The notes beneath the pieces were generated by a model. That model was not told the DNA's origin, did not search any database, and saw only the letters and a list, made by a program, of their open reading frames with translations. From Faecalibacterium sp. UBA1762 (GTDB lineage Bacteria > Bacillota > Clostridia > Oscillospirales > Ruminococcaceae), in NCBI GenBank assembly GCA_002314755.1, contig DCHC01000064.1:1-59688 (forward strand): 59,688 nucleotides of DNA. Reading direction: 5' to 3'. The translations under genes were made by a program, and so were the position numbers. Every line of letters begins with the position of its first letter. Within the stretch, counting starts at the first letter, position 1. This document shows positions 8,985 to 17,004 of the stretch, piece after piece.

Positions 8985-10334
8985 TTACCGTGTAATATTC
9001 TGAATCCACTTGTAGCTTCTGTAGTAGCGCAGTACAAAAGGCACTTTCCAAAATTCATCCAGGCAAAGGACAAAATAGACCCACATGGGCGGCAATTTCA
9101 GCCAAAAGGCACAGATAAAACCCAGCGGAACACTGACCAGCCACATATCAATAAAATCGCACACCATACCCCAACGGGTGTTGCCGCCGGAACGCAAAAG
9201 GCCGGCAATGATCAGGGTGTTCATAATCTGTCCGATGATATAGTAGGAATTGATAATCAACATCTTATCCAGATAACCGGCAGCAGTTTCGGAAAGAGTA
9301 AAGAAACCGATCACATAATGACGGCTGAATAAAATAATCAGCCCGGTTATGATGCCAATACCCAGAGAGATCAAGCAGAAGAGATTGCCCTCGTCTTTTG
9401 CCCTCCGGTACTCTTTCCTGCCGATTTCTATCCCCACCATGACCGCCGCGCCGCTGCCGAGGGCATAGGCAAGCACTGTGAACAGATCGCGCACCGTGGT
9501 TGCCACCGAGTTCGCCGCAACGATATCCGAGCTGAGATGCCCCATAATAATGGAGTAGGTAGAAAAGGCTAAGGTCCAGCAGCTGTCATTGATCAATGCC
9601 GGCATAGCATACTTTACAAAATCCCGAAAAAGCTCTGCGTGATGTTCCAGAAACAACCGGGGTTTTATCTTGAAAAGCTTTCCCTTGGAAGCATCCACAA
9701 CACACAAGACACTTTCTGTCATGCGGGATACCGTGGTCGCCAGCGCAACGCCGACCACCCCCAGCCTGGGCGCGCCCAAAAGTCCAAAGATAAACACGGC
9801 GTTCAGGATAACATTGACAATCAGCGCGCAGGAGGTGATGACCGTCGAAGAAAAGGCACGCTCCACACTGCGCAGCATGCTTTCGTACGAGTTGGAAATG
9901 CCCCAAAAAAGATAAGACCAGGCGGCAACCCGCAGATATTGAGCACCCAGCGCAATCAAAACCGGATCGTCGGTGTATATCTTCATCAGAACATCCGGTA
10001 CTAACAGGCAGCCTAACGAAATCACTGCCGTGACTGCTGTGATAATTTTCATGGCAATGCCGGTCACGATCTGAACAGAATCCGTATCCCCTTTGCCCCA
10101 ATACTGCGCTGCAAGGATCGTGATGCCGGAATTTAGCCCGAACAAAATACCGAACAGCAAAAACGCAAACTGATTTGCCAGAGACACTGCCGAAAGCTCA
10201 TTTTGCCCCACATACCCCAGCATGATAATATCCGCCGAGTTGACGGCTGTAGATAGCAGGTTCTGAATTGCAATAGGGATAACCAGTGTTAACAACGTGG
10301 TCCAAAACTGTTTGCTTTTTGCGATTTCCTTCAT
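8985..10334 (-). CDS. MATE family multidrug/metabolite exporter
   Basis: A 449-residue polytopic membrane protein of the MATE family, with about twelve hydrophobic segments in two homologous halves. The first half opens with LTLVIPIAIQNLLSTAVNSADIIMLGYVG, and the family's GLNSGITILAAQYWGKGD and VVGVALATTVSR segments are present. It is the first gene of the leftward operon with the esterase, hydrolases, GH31 and URO-D genes and has its own promoter. Exporting an aglycone or other toxic product of that pathway is a reasonable inference, not proven. Confidence 0.88.
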   Translation of the reverse strand: MKEIAKSKQFWTTLLTLVIPIAIQNLLSTAVNSADIIMLGYVGQNELSAVSLANQFAFLLFGILFGLNSGITILAAQYWGKGDTDSVQIVTGIAMKIITAVTAVISLGCLLVPDVLMKIYTDDPVLIALGAQYLRVAAWSYLFWGISNSYESMLRSVERAFSSTVITSCALIVNVILNAVFIFGLLGAPRLGVVGVALATTVSRMTESVLCVVDASKGKLFKIKPRLFLEHHAELFRDFVKYAMPALINDSCWTLAFSTYSIIMGHLSSDIVAANSVATTVRDLFTVLAYALGSGAAVMVGIEIGRKEYRRAKDEGNLFCLISLGIGIITGLIILFSRHYVIGFFTLSETAAGYLDKMLIINSYYIIGQIMNTLIIAGLLRSGGNTRWGMVCDFIDMWLVSVPLGFICAFWLKLPPMWVYFVLCLDEFWKVPFVLRYYRSYKWIQNITR

Positions 10335-10405
10335 ATTCTATTCCTTTCAAAAGGCAGACCGTACCCCTGCTTTTGCTGCCCCGGATATCTCTTTATGCTG
10401 CGAAT

Positions 10406-10434
10406 ATGATAACATTTTTCATGTATAATAACAA
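10406..10434 (-). promoter_or_regulatory. Promoter of the MATE-esterase-GH31-URO-D operon
   Basis: On the minus strand TTGTTA (10429-10434), 17 bases, TATCAT (10406-10411), about 70 bases before the MATE start codon. It directly follows the terminator of the upstream malic enzyme gene. Confidence 0.6.
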
Positions 10435-10436
10435 CT

Positions 10437-10473
10437 AAAAAAACTCCGGCATGGTATTTTTTCGGAGTTTTTT
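10437..10473 (-). terminator. Intrinsic terminator after malic enzyme gene
   Basis: AAAAAACTCCG pairs with CGGAGTTTTTT around a short loop, with a T-run on the minus strand. It lies 36 bases past the malic enzyme stop codon. Confidence 0.85.
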
Positions 10474-10508
10474 AGGCAGTGTTCAATTTTTTGTGAACCA
10501 GAGACCGA

Positions 10509-11690
10509 TTATTCTGCCGGACAACGGGCAACACCGGTCTCACGGGCAGCCTGCGCCACCGCTGCGGCAACCGCCTTGCCTACCCGGGGATCAAACGCTT
10601 TCGGTATGATATTCTCTCTGCTCAGCTCCTGATCCGGGATCAAACCGGCAAGCGCCCTTGCGGCAGCAAGCTTCATCTCCTCGTTGATATCCGCGGCACG
10701 CACATCAAAAGCGCCCCGGAACACGCCCGGAAACGCCAGGACATTATTGACCTGGTTGGGATAATCACTGCGGCCGGTGGCAATAATGGCAGCGCCCGCC
10801 TCCTTGGCGTCCTCGGGGGAAATTTCGGGGGTAGGATTGGCGCAGGCAAAAATAATGGGATCCTTTGCCATGGAACGCACCATATCCTTTGTGACGATAT
10901 TGGGTGCGGAAAGACCTATCAGCACATCTGCCCCGACCATAGCGTCAGCCAGCCTGCCGGTCAGGTTACTCTGATTGGTTTTTTCGCTAAGCTCCTGCTG
11001 CATCCAGTCCATATTGGGGCGGCCGCGGTAGACAATGCCGCCGATATCACACATAGTGATATCCGTAAAGCCGCTGATCAACAGCAGTAGGGCTACGGCG
11101 GTTGCTGCTGCGCCGCAGCCGGAAATGACGATCTTGACCTTTTCCTTTTGCTTTTTAATCACCTTTAACGCATTGGTGAGCGCTGCCAGCACGATAATTG
11201 CCGTGCCATGCTGATCATCGTGAAAAATCGGAATATCACATTTTTCCTTCAGCTTGCGCTCAATTTCAAAACAGCGAGGCGCGGAGATATCCTCCAGGTT
11301 TATCCCGCCAAAGCTGCCGGAAAGGTTGTATACGGTCTGCACAAACTCATCCACATTCTGGGTTCTGACGCAAAGCGGAAAGGCGTCTACGCCGCCGAAA
11401 GCCTTAAACAAAACACATTTGCCCTCCATCACCGGCATGCCCGCCTCCGGGCCGATATTGCCCAGCCCCAGTACGGCGCTGCCATCGGTAATGACCGCAC
11501 ACAGGTTGTGACGAAGGGTGTACCGATAGCTGTTGGACAGATCCTTTTGTATTTCCAGACAGGGCTGCGCCACCCCGGGGGTATAGGCAAGAGAAAGCTC
11601 CTCCTTGGTGGAAACCGGAACGGTGGGTCGAATCTCCAGCTTGCCCTGCCATTCGCCGTGCAGACGCAGTGATTCTTTGGCGTAATCCAT
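10509..11690 (-). CDS. NAD(P)-dependent malic enzyme (oxaloacetate-decarboxylating malate dehydrogenase)
   Basis: A 393-residue bacterial short-form malic enzyme that converts malate to pyruvate and CO2 with reduction of NAD(P). It has the N-terminal LSLAYTPGVAQPC signature, the ITDGSAVLGLGNIGPEAGMPVMEGK active-site block, IFHDDQHGTAI, and the Rossmann fold after residue 190 (ISGCGAAATAVALLL). The length matches YtsJ/MaeB-type enzymes without a C-terminal phosphotransacetylase domain. AAGGAG precedes the ATG. A hairpin separates it from argH upstream, so it may be transcribed separately. A fumarase gene lies 6 kb away in the opposite direction; argH makes fumarate, so malate/fumarate flow links these neighbours. 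Confidence 0.95.
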   Translation of the reverse strand: MDYAKESLRLHGEWQGKLEIRPTVPVSTKEELSLAYTPGVAQPCLEIQKDLSNSYRYTLRHNLCAVITDGSAVLGLGNIGPEAGMPVMEGKCVLFKAFGGVDAFPLCVRTQNVDEFVQTVYNLSGSFGGINLEDISAPRCFEIERKLKEKCDIPIFHDDQHGTAIIVLAALTNALKVIKKQKEKVKIVISGCGAAATAVALLLLISGFTDITMCDIGGIVYRGRPNMDWMQQELSEKTNQSNLTGRLADAMVGADVLIGLSAPNIVTKDMVRSMAKDPIIFACANPTPEISPEDAKEAGAAIIATGRSDYPNQVNNVLAFPGVFRGAFDVRAADINEEMKLAAARALAGLIPDQELSRENIIPKAFDPRVGKAVAAAVAQAARETGVARCPAE

Positions 11691-11727
11691 TGGCTTATCT
11701 CCTTGTTTTTCTTTACATGAAAGACGG

Positions 11728-11770
11728 GCCTGTACCGGGCGGAATGTGATGTCACGCCGCCGGTACAGGC
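11728..11770 (-). terminator. GC-rich hairpin between argH and malic enzyme
   Basis: GCCTGTACCG pairs with CGGTACAGGC, with a further GGCGG/CCGC helix inside. The T-tract on the minus strand is poor (CGTCTTTC), so it may be a weak terminator or a processing hairpin. Confidence 0.5.
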
Positions 11771-11785
11771 TCCGAATCGGATTTG

Positions 11786-13162
11786 TTATTTTTTCAGCTG
11801 CTCTTTGACATAACTAAGCTGTGACGCAACCGACGCCGGGCCGGTACCGCCCTCAGAAATACGGCGACTGACACAGTTTTCCAGATTCACGGCGTCATAC
11901 ACATCCCCGTCAAACCGGTCGCTATGCTTGAGGTACTCCTCCAGCGGATAATTTTCCAACACAAGGCCCTTATCCATACAGTCCGCCACAATACTGCCCG
12001 CCAGCTTATATGCCGTACGGAACGGCACGCCTTTGCGGGTGAGATAATCAGCAAGATCTGTGGCATTAATAAAGCCCTGCTGCGCTGCCTTTTTCATATT
12101 TTCAGGCAGCGGTTTCATAGTTTCGAGCATAGGTGCCATGATCTGCAGACACATTTTCACCGTGTCTACCGCATCAAAGATAGCCTCCTTATCCTCTTGC
12201 ATATCCTTGTTATAGGCAAGGGGCAGGCCCTTCAGGGCGGTCAACAGAGCCATCAGGTCTCCGTACACCCGGCCGGTCTTACCCCGCACCAGCTCCGCCA
12301 TATCGGAGTTCTTTTTCTGTGGCATAATGGAGGAGCCTGTGGTAAAGGCATCGTCAATACGGACAAACCGGAACTCCAGGCTGGACCAGAGGATCAGCTC
12401 CTCTGCCAACCGGGACAGGTGCATCATCTCGATGGAAAAGACACTCATCAGCTCTAAGCAAAAATCCCGATCAGAAACACCGTCAATGCTGTTTAAACAG
12501 ATACCATCAAAGCCCAGGGCCGCGGCCTCGCTGCGGCGGTCGGTGGGGTAGGTGGTGCCTGCCAAAGCACAGCTGCCGATGGGTGAAAAGTTCATACGCA
12601 CCATGGCATCCCTGATGCGGGCATCATCCCTAAGCAGCATCATGGCATAGGCAAGCAGGTGATGACCAAACAAAATGGGTTGGGCCCGTTGCAGATGGGT
12701 ATAGCCGGGCACAATATAGCCTTGTCCCGCCTCGGCCTGACCGGCCAGCGCCTTGATAACCGCCTTGGTCAGCTGGCGAATTTCCCCTGCTTCACTGCGC
12801 AGATACATCCGCAGATCCAACGCCACCTGGTCATTGCGGCTACGGGCCGTGTGCAGCTTTTTGCCCGGCTCGCCGATCCGTTCGGTGAGAATCTCCTCCA
12901 CAAACATATGAATATCCTCACATGGGCGGTCAAAGGTCAATTTACCGCTGTCCAGATCCTCCAAAATGGATTGCAGCCCAGCAATGATCTGTTGACTCTC
13001 CATGTGAGTGATAATATCGCAGTCAGCAAGCATAGCCGCGTGAGCCATGCTGCCCTGAATGTCCTGACGGTACATTCTCCAGTCAAAATGCAGCGAGGAA
13101 TTAAAGTCGTCCGCAAGCTTACTAGTCTGTCCGGAGGTAACCCCGGCCCACATCTTTGCCAT
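11786..13162 (-). CDS. argH: Argininosuccinate lyase
   Basis: A 458-residue enzyme of the fumarase/aspartase superfamily that splits argininosuccinate into arginine and fumarate, the last step of arginine synthesis. N-terminal MWAGVTSGQTSKLADDFNSS and HMFVEEILTERIG are typical of ArgH, TARSRNDQVALDLR is the substrate-binding block, and GSSIMPQKKNSD is the mobile catalytic loop with the superfamily serine. The length is standard. It follows argG by 43 bases with AAAGGG before its ATG, and both sit downstream of an ABC transporter. The rest of the arginine pathway is not in the window. Confidence 0.97.
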   Translation of the reverse strand: MAKMWAGVTSGQTSKLADDFNSSLHFDWRMYRQDIQGSMAHAAMLADCDIITHMESQQIIAGLQSILEDLDSGKLTFDRPCEDIHMFVEEILTERIGEPGKKLHTARSRNDQVALDLRMYLRSEAGEIRQLTKAVIKALAGQAEAGQGYIVPGYTHLQRAQPILFGHHLLAYAMMLLRDDARIRDAMVRMNFSPIGSCALAGTTYPTDRRSEAAALGFDGICLNSIDGVSDRDFCLELMSVFSIEMMHLSRLAEELILWSSLEFRFVRIDDAFTTGSSIMPQKKNSDMAELVRGKTGRVYGDLMALLTALKGLPLAYNKDMQEDKEAIFDAVDTVKMCLQIMAPMLETMKPLPENMKKAAQQGFINATDLADYLTRKGVPFRTAYKLAGSIVADCMDKGLVLENYPLEEYLKHSDRFDGDVYDAVNLENCVSRRISEGGTGPASVASQLSYVKEQLKK

Positions 13163-13205
13163 AGTCTTGCCCTTTCTTTGCCGAAAATGCGCCTTGCTTC
13201 GGTTA

Positions 13206-14426
13206 TTACAGCTTACCCAGCTCTCGGTAAGCCTCTACCTTGGTGGGCAGACCCCAGCAGTTGATAAAGCCGGCAGCCTGTGCCTGGTCATAATCGCTTT
13301 CACCAAAGGTGACCAGATTTTCAGAGTACAGAGAATAGGGAGATTCGATACCGGCGTTGATCATATTGCCCTTGTACAGCTTGATCTTTACAGTACCGGT
13401 GACATGCTTGTTTGCCTCGTTGGCAAAGGCAGTCAGAGCCTCCTGCAGCGGGGTATACCATTTGCCGTTGTAAATCATATCCGCGTAATCGACAGCCAGC
13501 TTCTGCTTTAAATGCATGGTTTCCTTATCCACGGTCAGCATCTCCAGCTGCTCATGAGCAAAATACAGGATGGTGCCGCCGGGAGTCTCGTAAATACCGT
13601 GATCCTTCATACCGATCAGACGGTTTTCCACAATATCCAAAATACCGATGCCGTTGGCGCCGCCCAGCTCGTTCAGCTTGGCAATAATAGCAGCGGGCTT
13701 CATCTTTTCGCCGTTCACGGCAACCGGGGTACCGGCCTCAAAATCAACAGAGACCAATGTGGGCACATCCGGAGCAGTGTAGGGGGAAACGCTCATCTCC
13801 AGAAAATCCTTTTTATCCAGATTGGGCTCATTGGCAGGATTCTCCAGATCCAGACCCTCATGGCTCAGATGCCACAGGTTTTTATCCTTGGAATAGTTGG
13901 TCTCGCGAGAAATTTTCAGCGGCACATGGTGTGCTTCGGCGTAGTCAATCTCCTCCTCACGGGATTTGATGTTCCACTCCCGCCAGGGGGCGATAATCTT
14001 CATATCCGGAGCAAAACGTTTGATGGCCAGCTCAAACCGGACCTGGTCGTTACCCTTACCGGTGCAACCGTGGGCAATGGCGTCAGCGCCCTCAGCCAAA
14101 GCGATTTCTGCCAACTTCTTACCGATAATCGGACGGGCAAAAGCGGTGCCCAGCAGATATTTCTCATACTTGGCATCCATTTTCAAGCTGGGGATAATGA
14201 TATCCTCCACCATCTCATCGGTCAGATCGGCCACAATCAGCTTGGAAGCTCCGGTCTTGATTGCCTTTTCCTCCAGGCCGTCCAGCTCATCTGCCTGGCC
14301 CACATTTCCCACAACGGCAATAATCTCGGGGTCGTTGTAATTCTCCTTCAGCCAGGGGATGATAATAGAGGTATCCAGACCGCCGGAATAAGCCAAAACG
14401 ATTTTTTTGATGTTGCTCTTATCCAT
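13206..14426 (-). CDS. argG: Argininosuccinate synthase
   Basis: A 406-residue enzyme that joins citrulline and aspartate with ATP to give argininosuccinate. The PP-loop ATP site KIVLAYSGGLDTSI is near residue 10, the HGCTGKGNDQVRFE block is near residue 118, and ENRLIGMKDHGIYETPGG lies later in the chain. AAGGAG precedes the ATG. It begins 36 bases after the ABC ATPase gene with no terminator between them, so it is probably cotranscribed with the transporter and argH. This suggests the transporter brings in citrulline, ornithine or arginine for the same pathway. Confidence 0.97.
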   Translation of the reverse strand: MDKSNIKKIVLAYSGGLDTSIIIPWLKENYNDPEIIAVVGNVGQADELDGLEEKAIKTGASKLIVADLTDEMVEDIIIPSLKMDAKYEKYLLGTAFARPIIGKKLAEIALAEGADAIAHGCTGKGNDQVRFELAIKRFAPDMKIIAPWREWNIKSREEEIDYAEAHHVPLKISRETNYSKDKNLWHLSHEGLDLENPANEPNLDKKDFLEMSVSPYTAPDVPTLVSVDFEAGTPVAVNGEKMKPAAIIAKLNELGGANGIGILDIVENRLIGMKDHGIYETPGGTILYFAHEQLEMLTVDKETMHLKQKLAVDYADMIYNGKWYTPLQEALTAFANEANKHVTGTVKIKLYKGNMINAGIESPYSLYSENLVTFGESDYDQAQAAGFINCWGLPTKVEAYRELGKL

Positions 14427-14462
14427 GATAATTCTCCTTATAAAAAAGTTTTAATTATTGAA

Positions 14463-15185
14463 TTAAAGTACTTTGGAAAGAAAATCCTGCAGACGGGGGG
14501 ACACCGGGTGAGAAAACAGCTCTTCAGGCGTGCTTTGCTCCTTTACCAACCCCTCATCGATAAACAAAACCCGGTTGGCAACCTCCCGTGCAAAGCCCAT
14601 CTCGTGGGTGACGATTACCATGGTCATCCCCTCGTTGGCAAGCTCCCGGATCAACTGCAGCACCTCGCCCACCATCTCCGGGTCCAGAGCGGAGGTGGGT
14701 TCATCAAACAGCATCACATCCGGGTTCATTGCCAGCGCGCGGATAATGGCTACCCGCTGCTTTTGTCCGCCGGACAGCATTGCCGGATAGGTATCCGCCT
14801 TATCCAACAGCCCGATACGGGTCAGCAACTCCGTTGCCTTGACATCGGCCTGCTCCTGGGTCATCAGCTTCAGATGGACAGGGGCAAAGGTGATGTTCTG
14901 ACGGATGGTAAAATGGGGAAAAAGATTAAAATGCTGAAAGACCATGCCCATCTTCTGCCGAAGCTTATCGATGTCGGCATCTTTGTCCAGAATATTCTGA
15001 CCCTCAAACAGAATCTCACCGGAATCCGGTTGTTCCAACAGGTTGAGGCAACGCAAAAAGGTGCTTTTACCGGAACCGGACGGTCCGATCACTGCCACCC
15101 GTTCCCCTTTTTCTATGGTTTCGCTGATTCCTCTCAGCACCTCGTTTTCGCCAAAGCTTTTGTGCAGATTCTTAACCTCGATCAC
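14463..15185 (-). CDS. Polar amino acid ABC transporter ATP-binding protein (GlnQ/ArtP type)
   Basis: A 240-residue cytoplasmic ATPase. Walker A GPSGSGKST is near residue 35, the Q-loop lies in GMVFQHFNLFPHFT, the signature motif is LSGGQKQRV, Walker B is VMLFDEPTSALDPE, and the switch histidine is in VIVTHEMGFAREV, typical of the polar amino acid uptake family. It starts at GTG 15185, overlapping the permease gene by 14 bases, with AGGAGG upstream. It powers the permease encoded by the preceding gene and precedes argG. Confidence 0.95.
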   Translation of the reverse strand: MIEVKNLHKSFGENEVLRGISETIEKGERVAVIGPSGSGKSTFLRCLNLLEQPDSGEILFEGQNILDKDADIDKLRQKMGMVFQHFNLFPHFTIRQNITFAPVHLKLMTQEQADVKATELLTRIGLLDKADTYPAMLSGGQKQRVAIIRALAMNPDVMLFDEPTSALDPEMVGEVLQLIRELANEGMTMVIVTHEMGFAREVANRVLFIDEGLVKEQSTPEELFSHPVSPRLQDFLSKVL

Positions 15186-15879
15186 TGCGTGCCAGCCTCC
15201 TCTCCATCCTTTTCTGCAAACGTGTCAAAACCAAAACTACCACCAGGTAAATCACTGCCGCAATGTACAACGGGGAGGAGATGAAATAAGTTCCCTTAAT
15301 GGCAGAAGCTACCTTTGTGATATCACGTACCGCAATGTAGCCGGCAACGGAGGTTTCCTTTACCAGTGCGATAAACTCGTTGAACAAAGCCGGCAGAACA
15401 TTTTTGACCGCCTGCGGCAGCACTATGCGGAACATCGTTGTGGTTTCCGACAAACCCAGTGAACGACCGGCCTCAGTTTGTCCACCGTCCACCGAATTGA
15501 TGCCGCTGCGGAAAATTTCCGCAATATATGCGCCGGAGTTGATGCCGAAACCCAGCATACAGGCGGTCGTACCCTTTGTCCACACTGTCAAACTGTAAAT
15601 AATGAGCAGCTGCAACACCATTGGCGTACCACGAATTACCGTGGTATACACATCACATAAGCCTGCGATCACACGCCCCAGCACATTGGCGTTTTTCCGT
15701 GTGCCATAATACCGGCCCAGCGCCACAAGCACGCCGATGACGATACCCATCAGACACGCCACCGCTGCCAGCAGCAGCGTAACACCCGTGCCCTCCAGAT
15801 ATAATTTCCACCGATCGTCCATGATCAATCCACGGTAAAAGTCGTCTAAAACAATTTGAATCCAACTGTTTTGCGCCAT
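15172..15879 (-). CDS. Polar amino acid ABC transporter permease
   Basis: A 235-residue inner-membrane permease of the His/Glu/Gln/Arg/opine (HEQRo) family. It has about five hydrophobic segments, starting with YLEGTGVTLLLAAVACLMGI. The EAA loop is visible as EAGRSLGLSETTTMFRIVLPQA, which docks on the ATPase. I chose ATG 15879 (MAQNSWIQ) because AAGGAG precedes it; a longer in-frame version from 15921 has no such site. Only one permease gene is present, so it probably works as a homodimer. Confidence 0.93.
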   Translation of the reverse strand: MAQNSWIQIVLDDFYRGLIMDDRWKLYLEGTGVTLLLAAVACLMGIVIGVLVALGRYYGTRKNANVLGRVIAGLCDVYTTVIRGTPMVLQLLIIYSLTVWTKGTTACMLGFGINSGAYIAEIFRSGINSVDGGQTEAGRSLGLSETTTMFRIVLPQAVKNVLPALFNEFIALVKETSVAGYIAVRDITKVASAIKGTYFISSPLYIAAVIYLVVVLVLTRLQKRMERRLARSDRG

Positions 15880-15965
15880 GCGTATACTCCTTATATCAGC
15901 ACTCGAACAGCCGAAAAACAATTTCGACTGTTCGAGCTGTTATCTTAATTTGTCCGGTGTATTGA

Positions 15966-16751
15966 TCAGAGTTCGAAGTTCTCCATGTGTTTATCGAAGG
16001 AAGCTTCCAAAGAGCCGTCCTCCATAGCCTTCTCCAACACCTCATTCACTACAGCGAGCAGATCCTCATGACCCTTCGCAACGCCCATCGCGGTGTCCTC
16101 GGCGCTCAGCAGCTCGTCCATCAGCTCGATCTCAGGGCTGTTAGCGGTCATGTACTCGGCGGGCAACATATCCACAATTGCACAATCGGCGTTGCCGCTC
16201 TTGACGGCGTTGCCTGCATCAATGGCGCTCTTGAAAGAAAGGATCTCAGCGTTCTTGTAGTTTTCCTGTGCGTAGATGTCAGCGGTGGTGGCCTCCTGCA
16301 CAGCTATCTTCTTACCGTCCAGATCGTCAAATGTCTTGATGTCGGTGCCGACGGGAACAATGACCTTCAAGCCCATGGAGATGTAAATGGTGGAGAAATC
16401 AATGATCTCGGCACGGTCAGGTCTTGCGGTCATACCGGCTGCGACCAGGTCGCCCTTGCCGTTCTTCAGAGAGTCGATCAGCAGATCAAAATCCATATCC
16501 ACGATTTCCATCTCTACGCCGATTGCGTCAGCAACCTTCTGTGCCAGCTCTAAATCCACGCCAACCACATTGCCCTGCGCATCAATGTACTCAAAGGGAG
16601 GGAAGGACGCGTTGGTCATTACGACCAGCTTGCCTTTTTCCTTGATCGCGTCAATGGTGGGGGTAGCGGAATCTCCGGCGGAAGCCTTGCCGCACGCTAC
16701 CAAAGACATCGCCATAACTAGTGCCAAAACAAGAGCCAAAATCTTTTTCAT
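15966..16751 (-). CDS. Amino acid ABC transporter substrate-binding lipoprotein
   Basis: A 261-residue family 3 solute-binding protein (SBP_bac_3). A lipoprotein signal peptide MKKILALVLALVMAMSLVAC ends in a lipobox with Cys20, so it is anchored outside the membrane. The domain begins with KLVVMTNASFPPFEYIDAQG and includes VGVDLELAQKVADAIG and the hinge region KIAVQEATTADIYAQ. GAGGAGG precedes the ATG. It is the first gene of the transporter-argG-argH unit and has a strong promoter. The specificity residues cannot be assigned with certainty, but context favours citrulline, ornithine or arginine. Confidence 0.94.
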   Translation of the reverse strand: MKKILALVLALVMAMSLVACGKASAGDSATPTIDAIKEKGKLVVMTNASFPPFEYIDAQGNVVGVDLELAQKVADAIGVEMEIVDMDFDLLIDSLKNGKGDLVAAGMTARPDRAEIIDFSTIYISMGLKVIVPVGTDIKTFDDLDGKKIAVQEATTADIYAQENYKNAEILSFKSAIDAGNAVKSGNADCAIVDMLPAEYMTANSPEIELMDELLSAEDTAMGVAKGHEDLLAVVNEVLEKAMEDGSLEASFDKHMENFEL

Positions 16752-16799
16752 GATAAATCCTCCTCAACAATCATTCGGTTTGTTGTTTTCGATGACACT

Positions 16800-16828
16800 A
16801 TCATACACGCATATTCATTCATTGTCAA
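16800..16828 (-). promoter_or_regulatory. Strong promoter of the ABC transporter-argGH unit with possible ARG boxes
   Basis: On the minus strand a perfect TTGACA (16823-16828), 17 bases, TATGAT (16800-16805). The spacer and upstream DNA contain AATGAATGAATATGC and CGAATAAAATGCATT, both resembling ArgR/AhrC operators (TGAATAAAAATNCA), placed to block RNA polymerase. The operator assignment is by eye. Confidence 0.7.
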
Positions 16829-16927
16829 TGCATTTTATTCGTTTTTTGCAAGGTTTTACGTTTTTTCTATTCCGCACCTTTTTGGGCTCTTTTTTTTGTG
16901 TATTTTATACAATTATCATTTCGATAC

Positions 16928-16956
16928 TTGCATTTTATGCGCCATTGTTGTAATAT
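16928..16956 (+). promoter_or_regulatory. Promoter of alanine racemase-fumarase
   Basis: TTGCAT (16928-16933), 17 bases, TAATAT (16951-16956). It is divergent from the ABC-argGH promoter and sits about 50 bases before the racemase start. Confidence 0.55.
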
Positions 16957-17004
16957 ATAGAATATTATAAAGAAAACAGACTTGTCATTGTACTGATTGA
17001 AAGG

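Noticed and set aside
13512..15284. A 590-codon open frame on the plus strand
   Set aside because: It lies antisense to argG and the ABC ATPase gene, both of which have clear domains and ribosome sites; the frame has no recognisable domain and reflects codon bias of the opposite strand.
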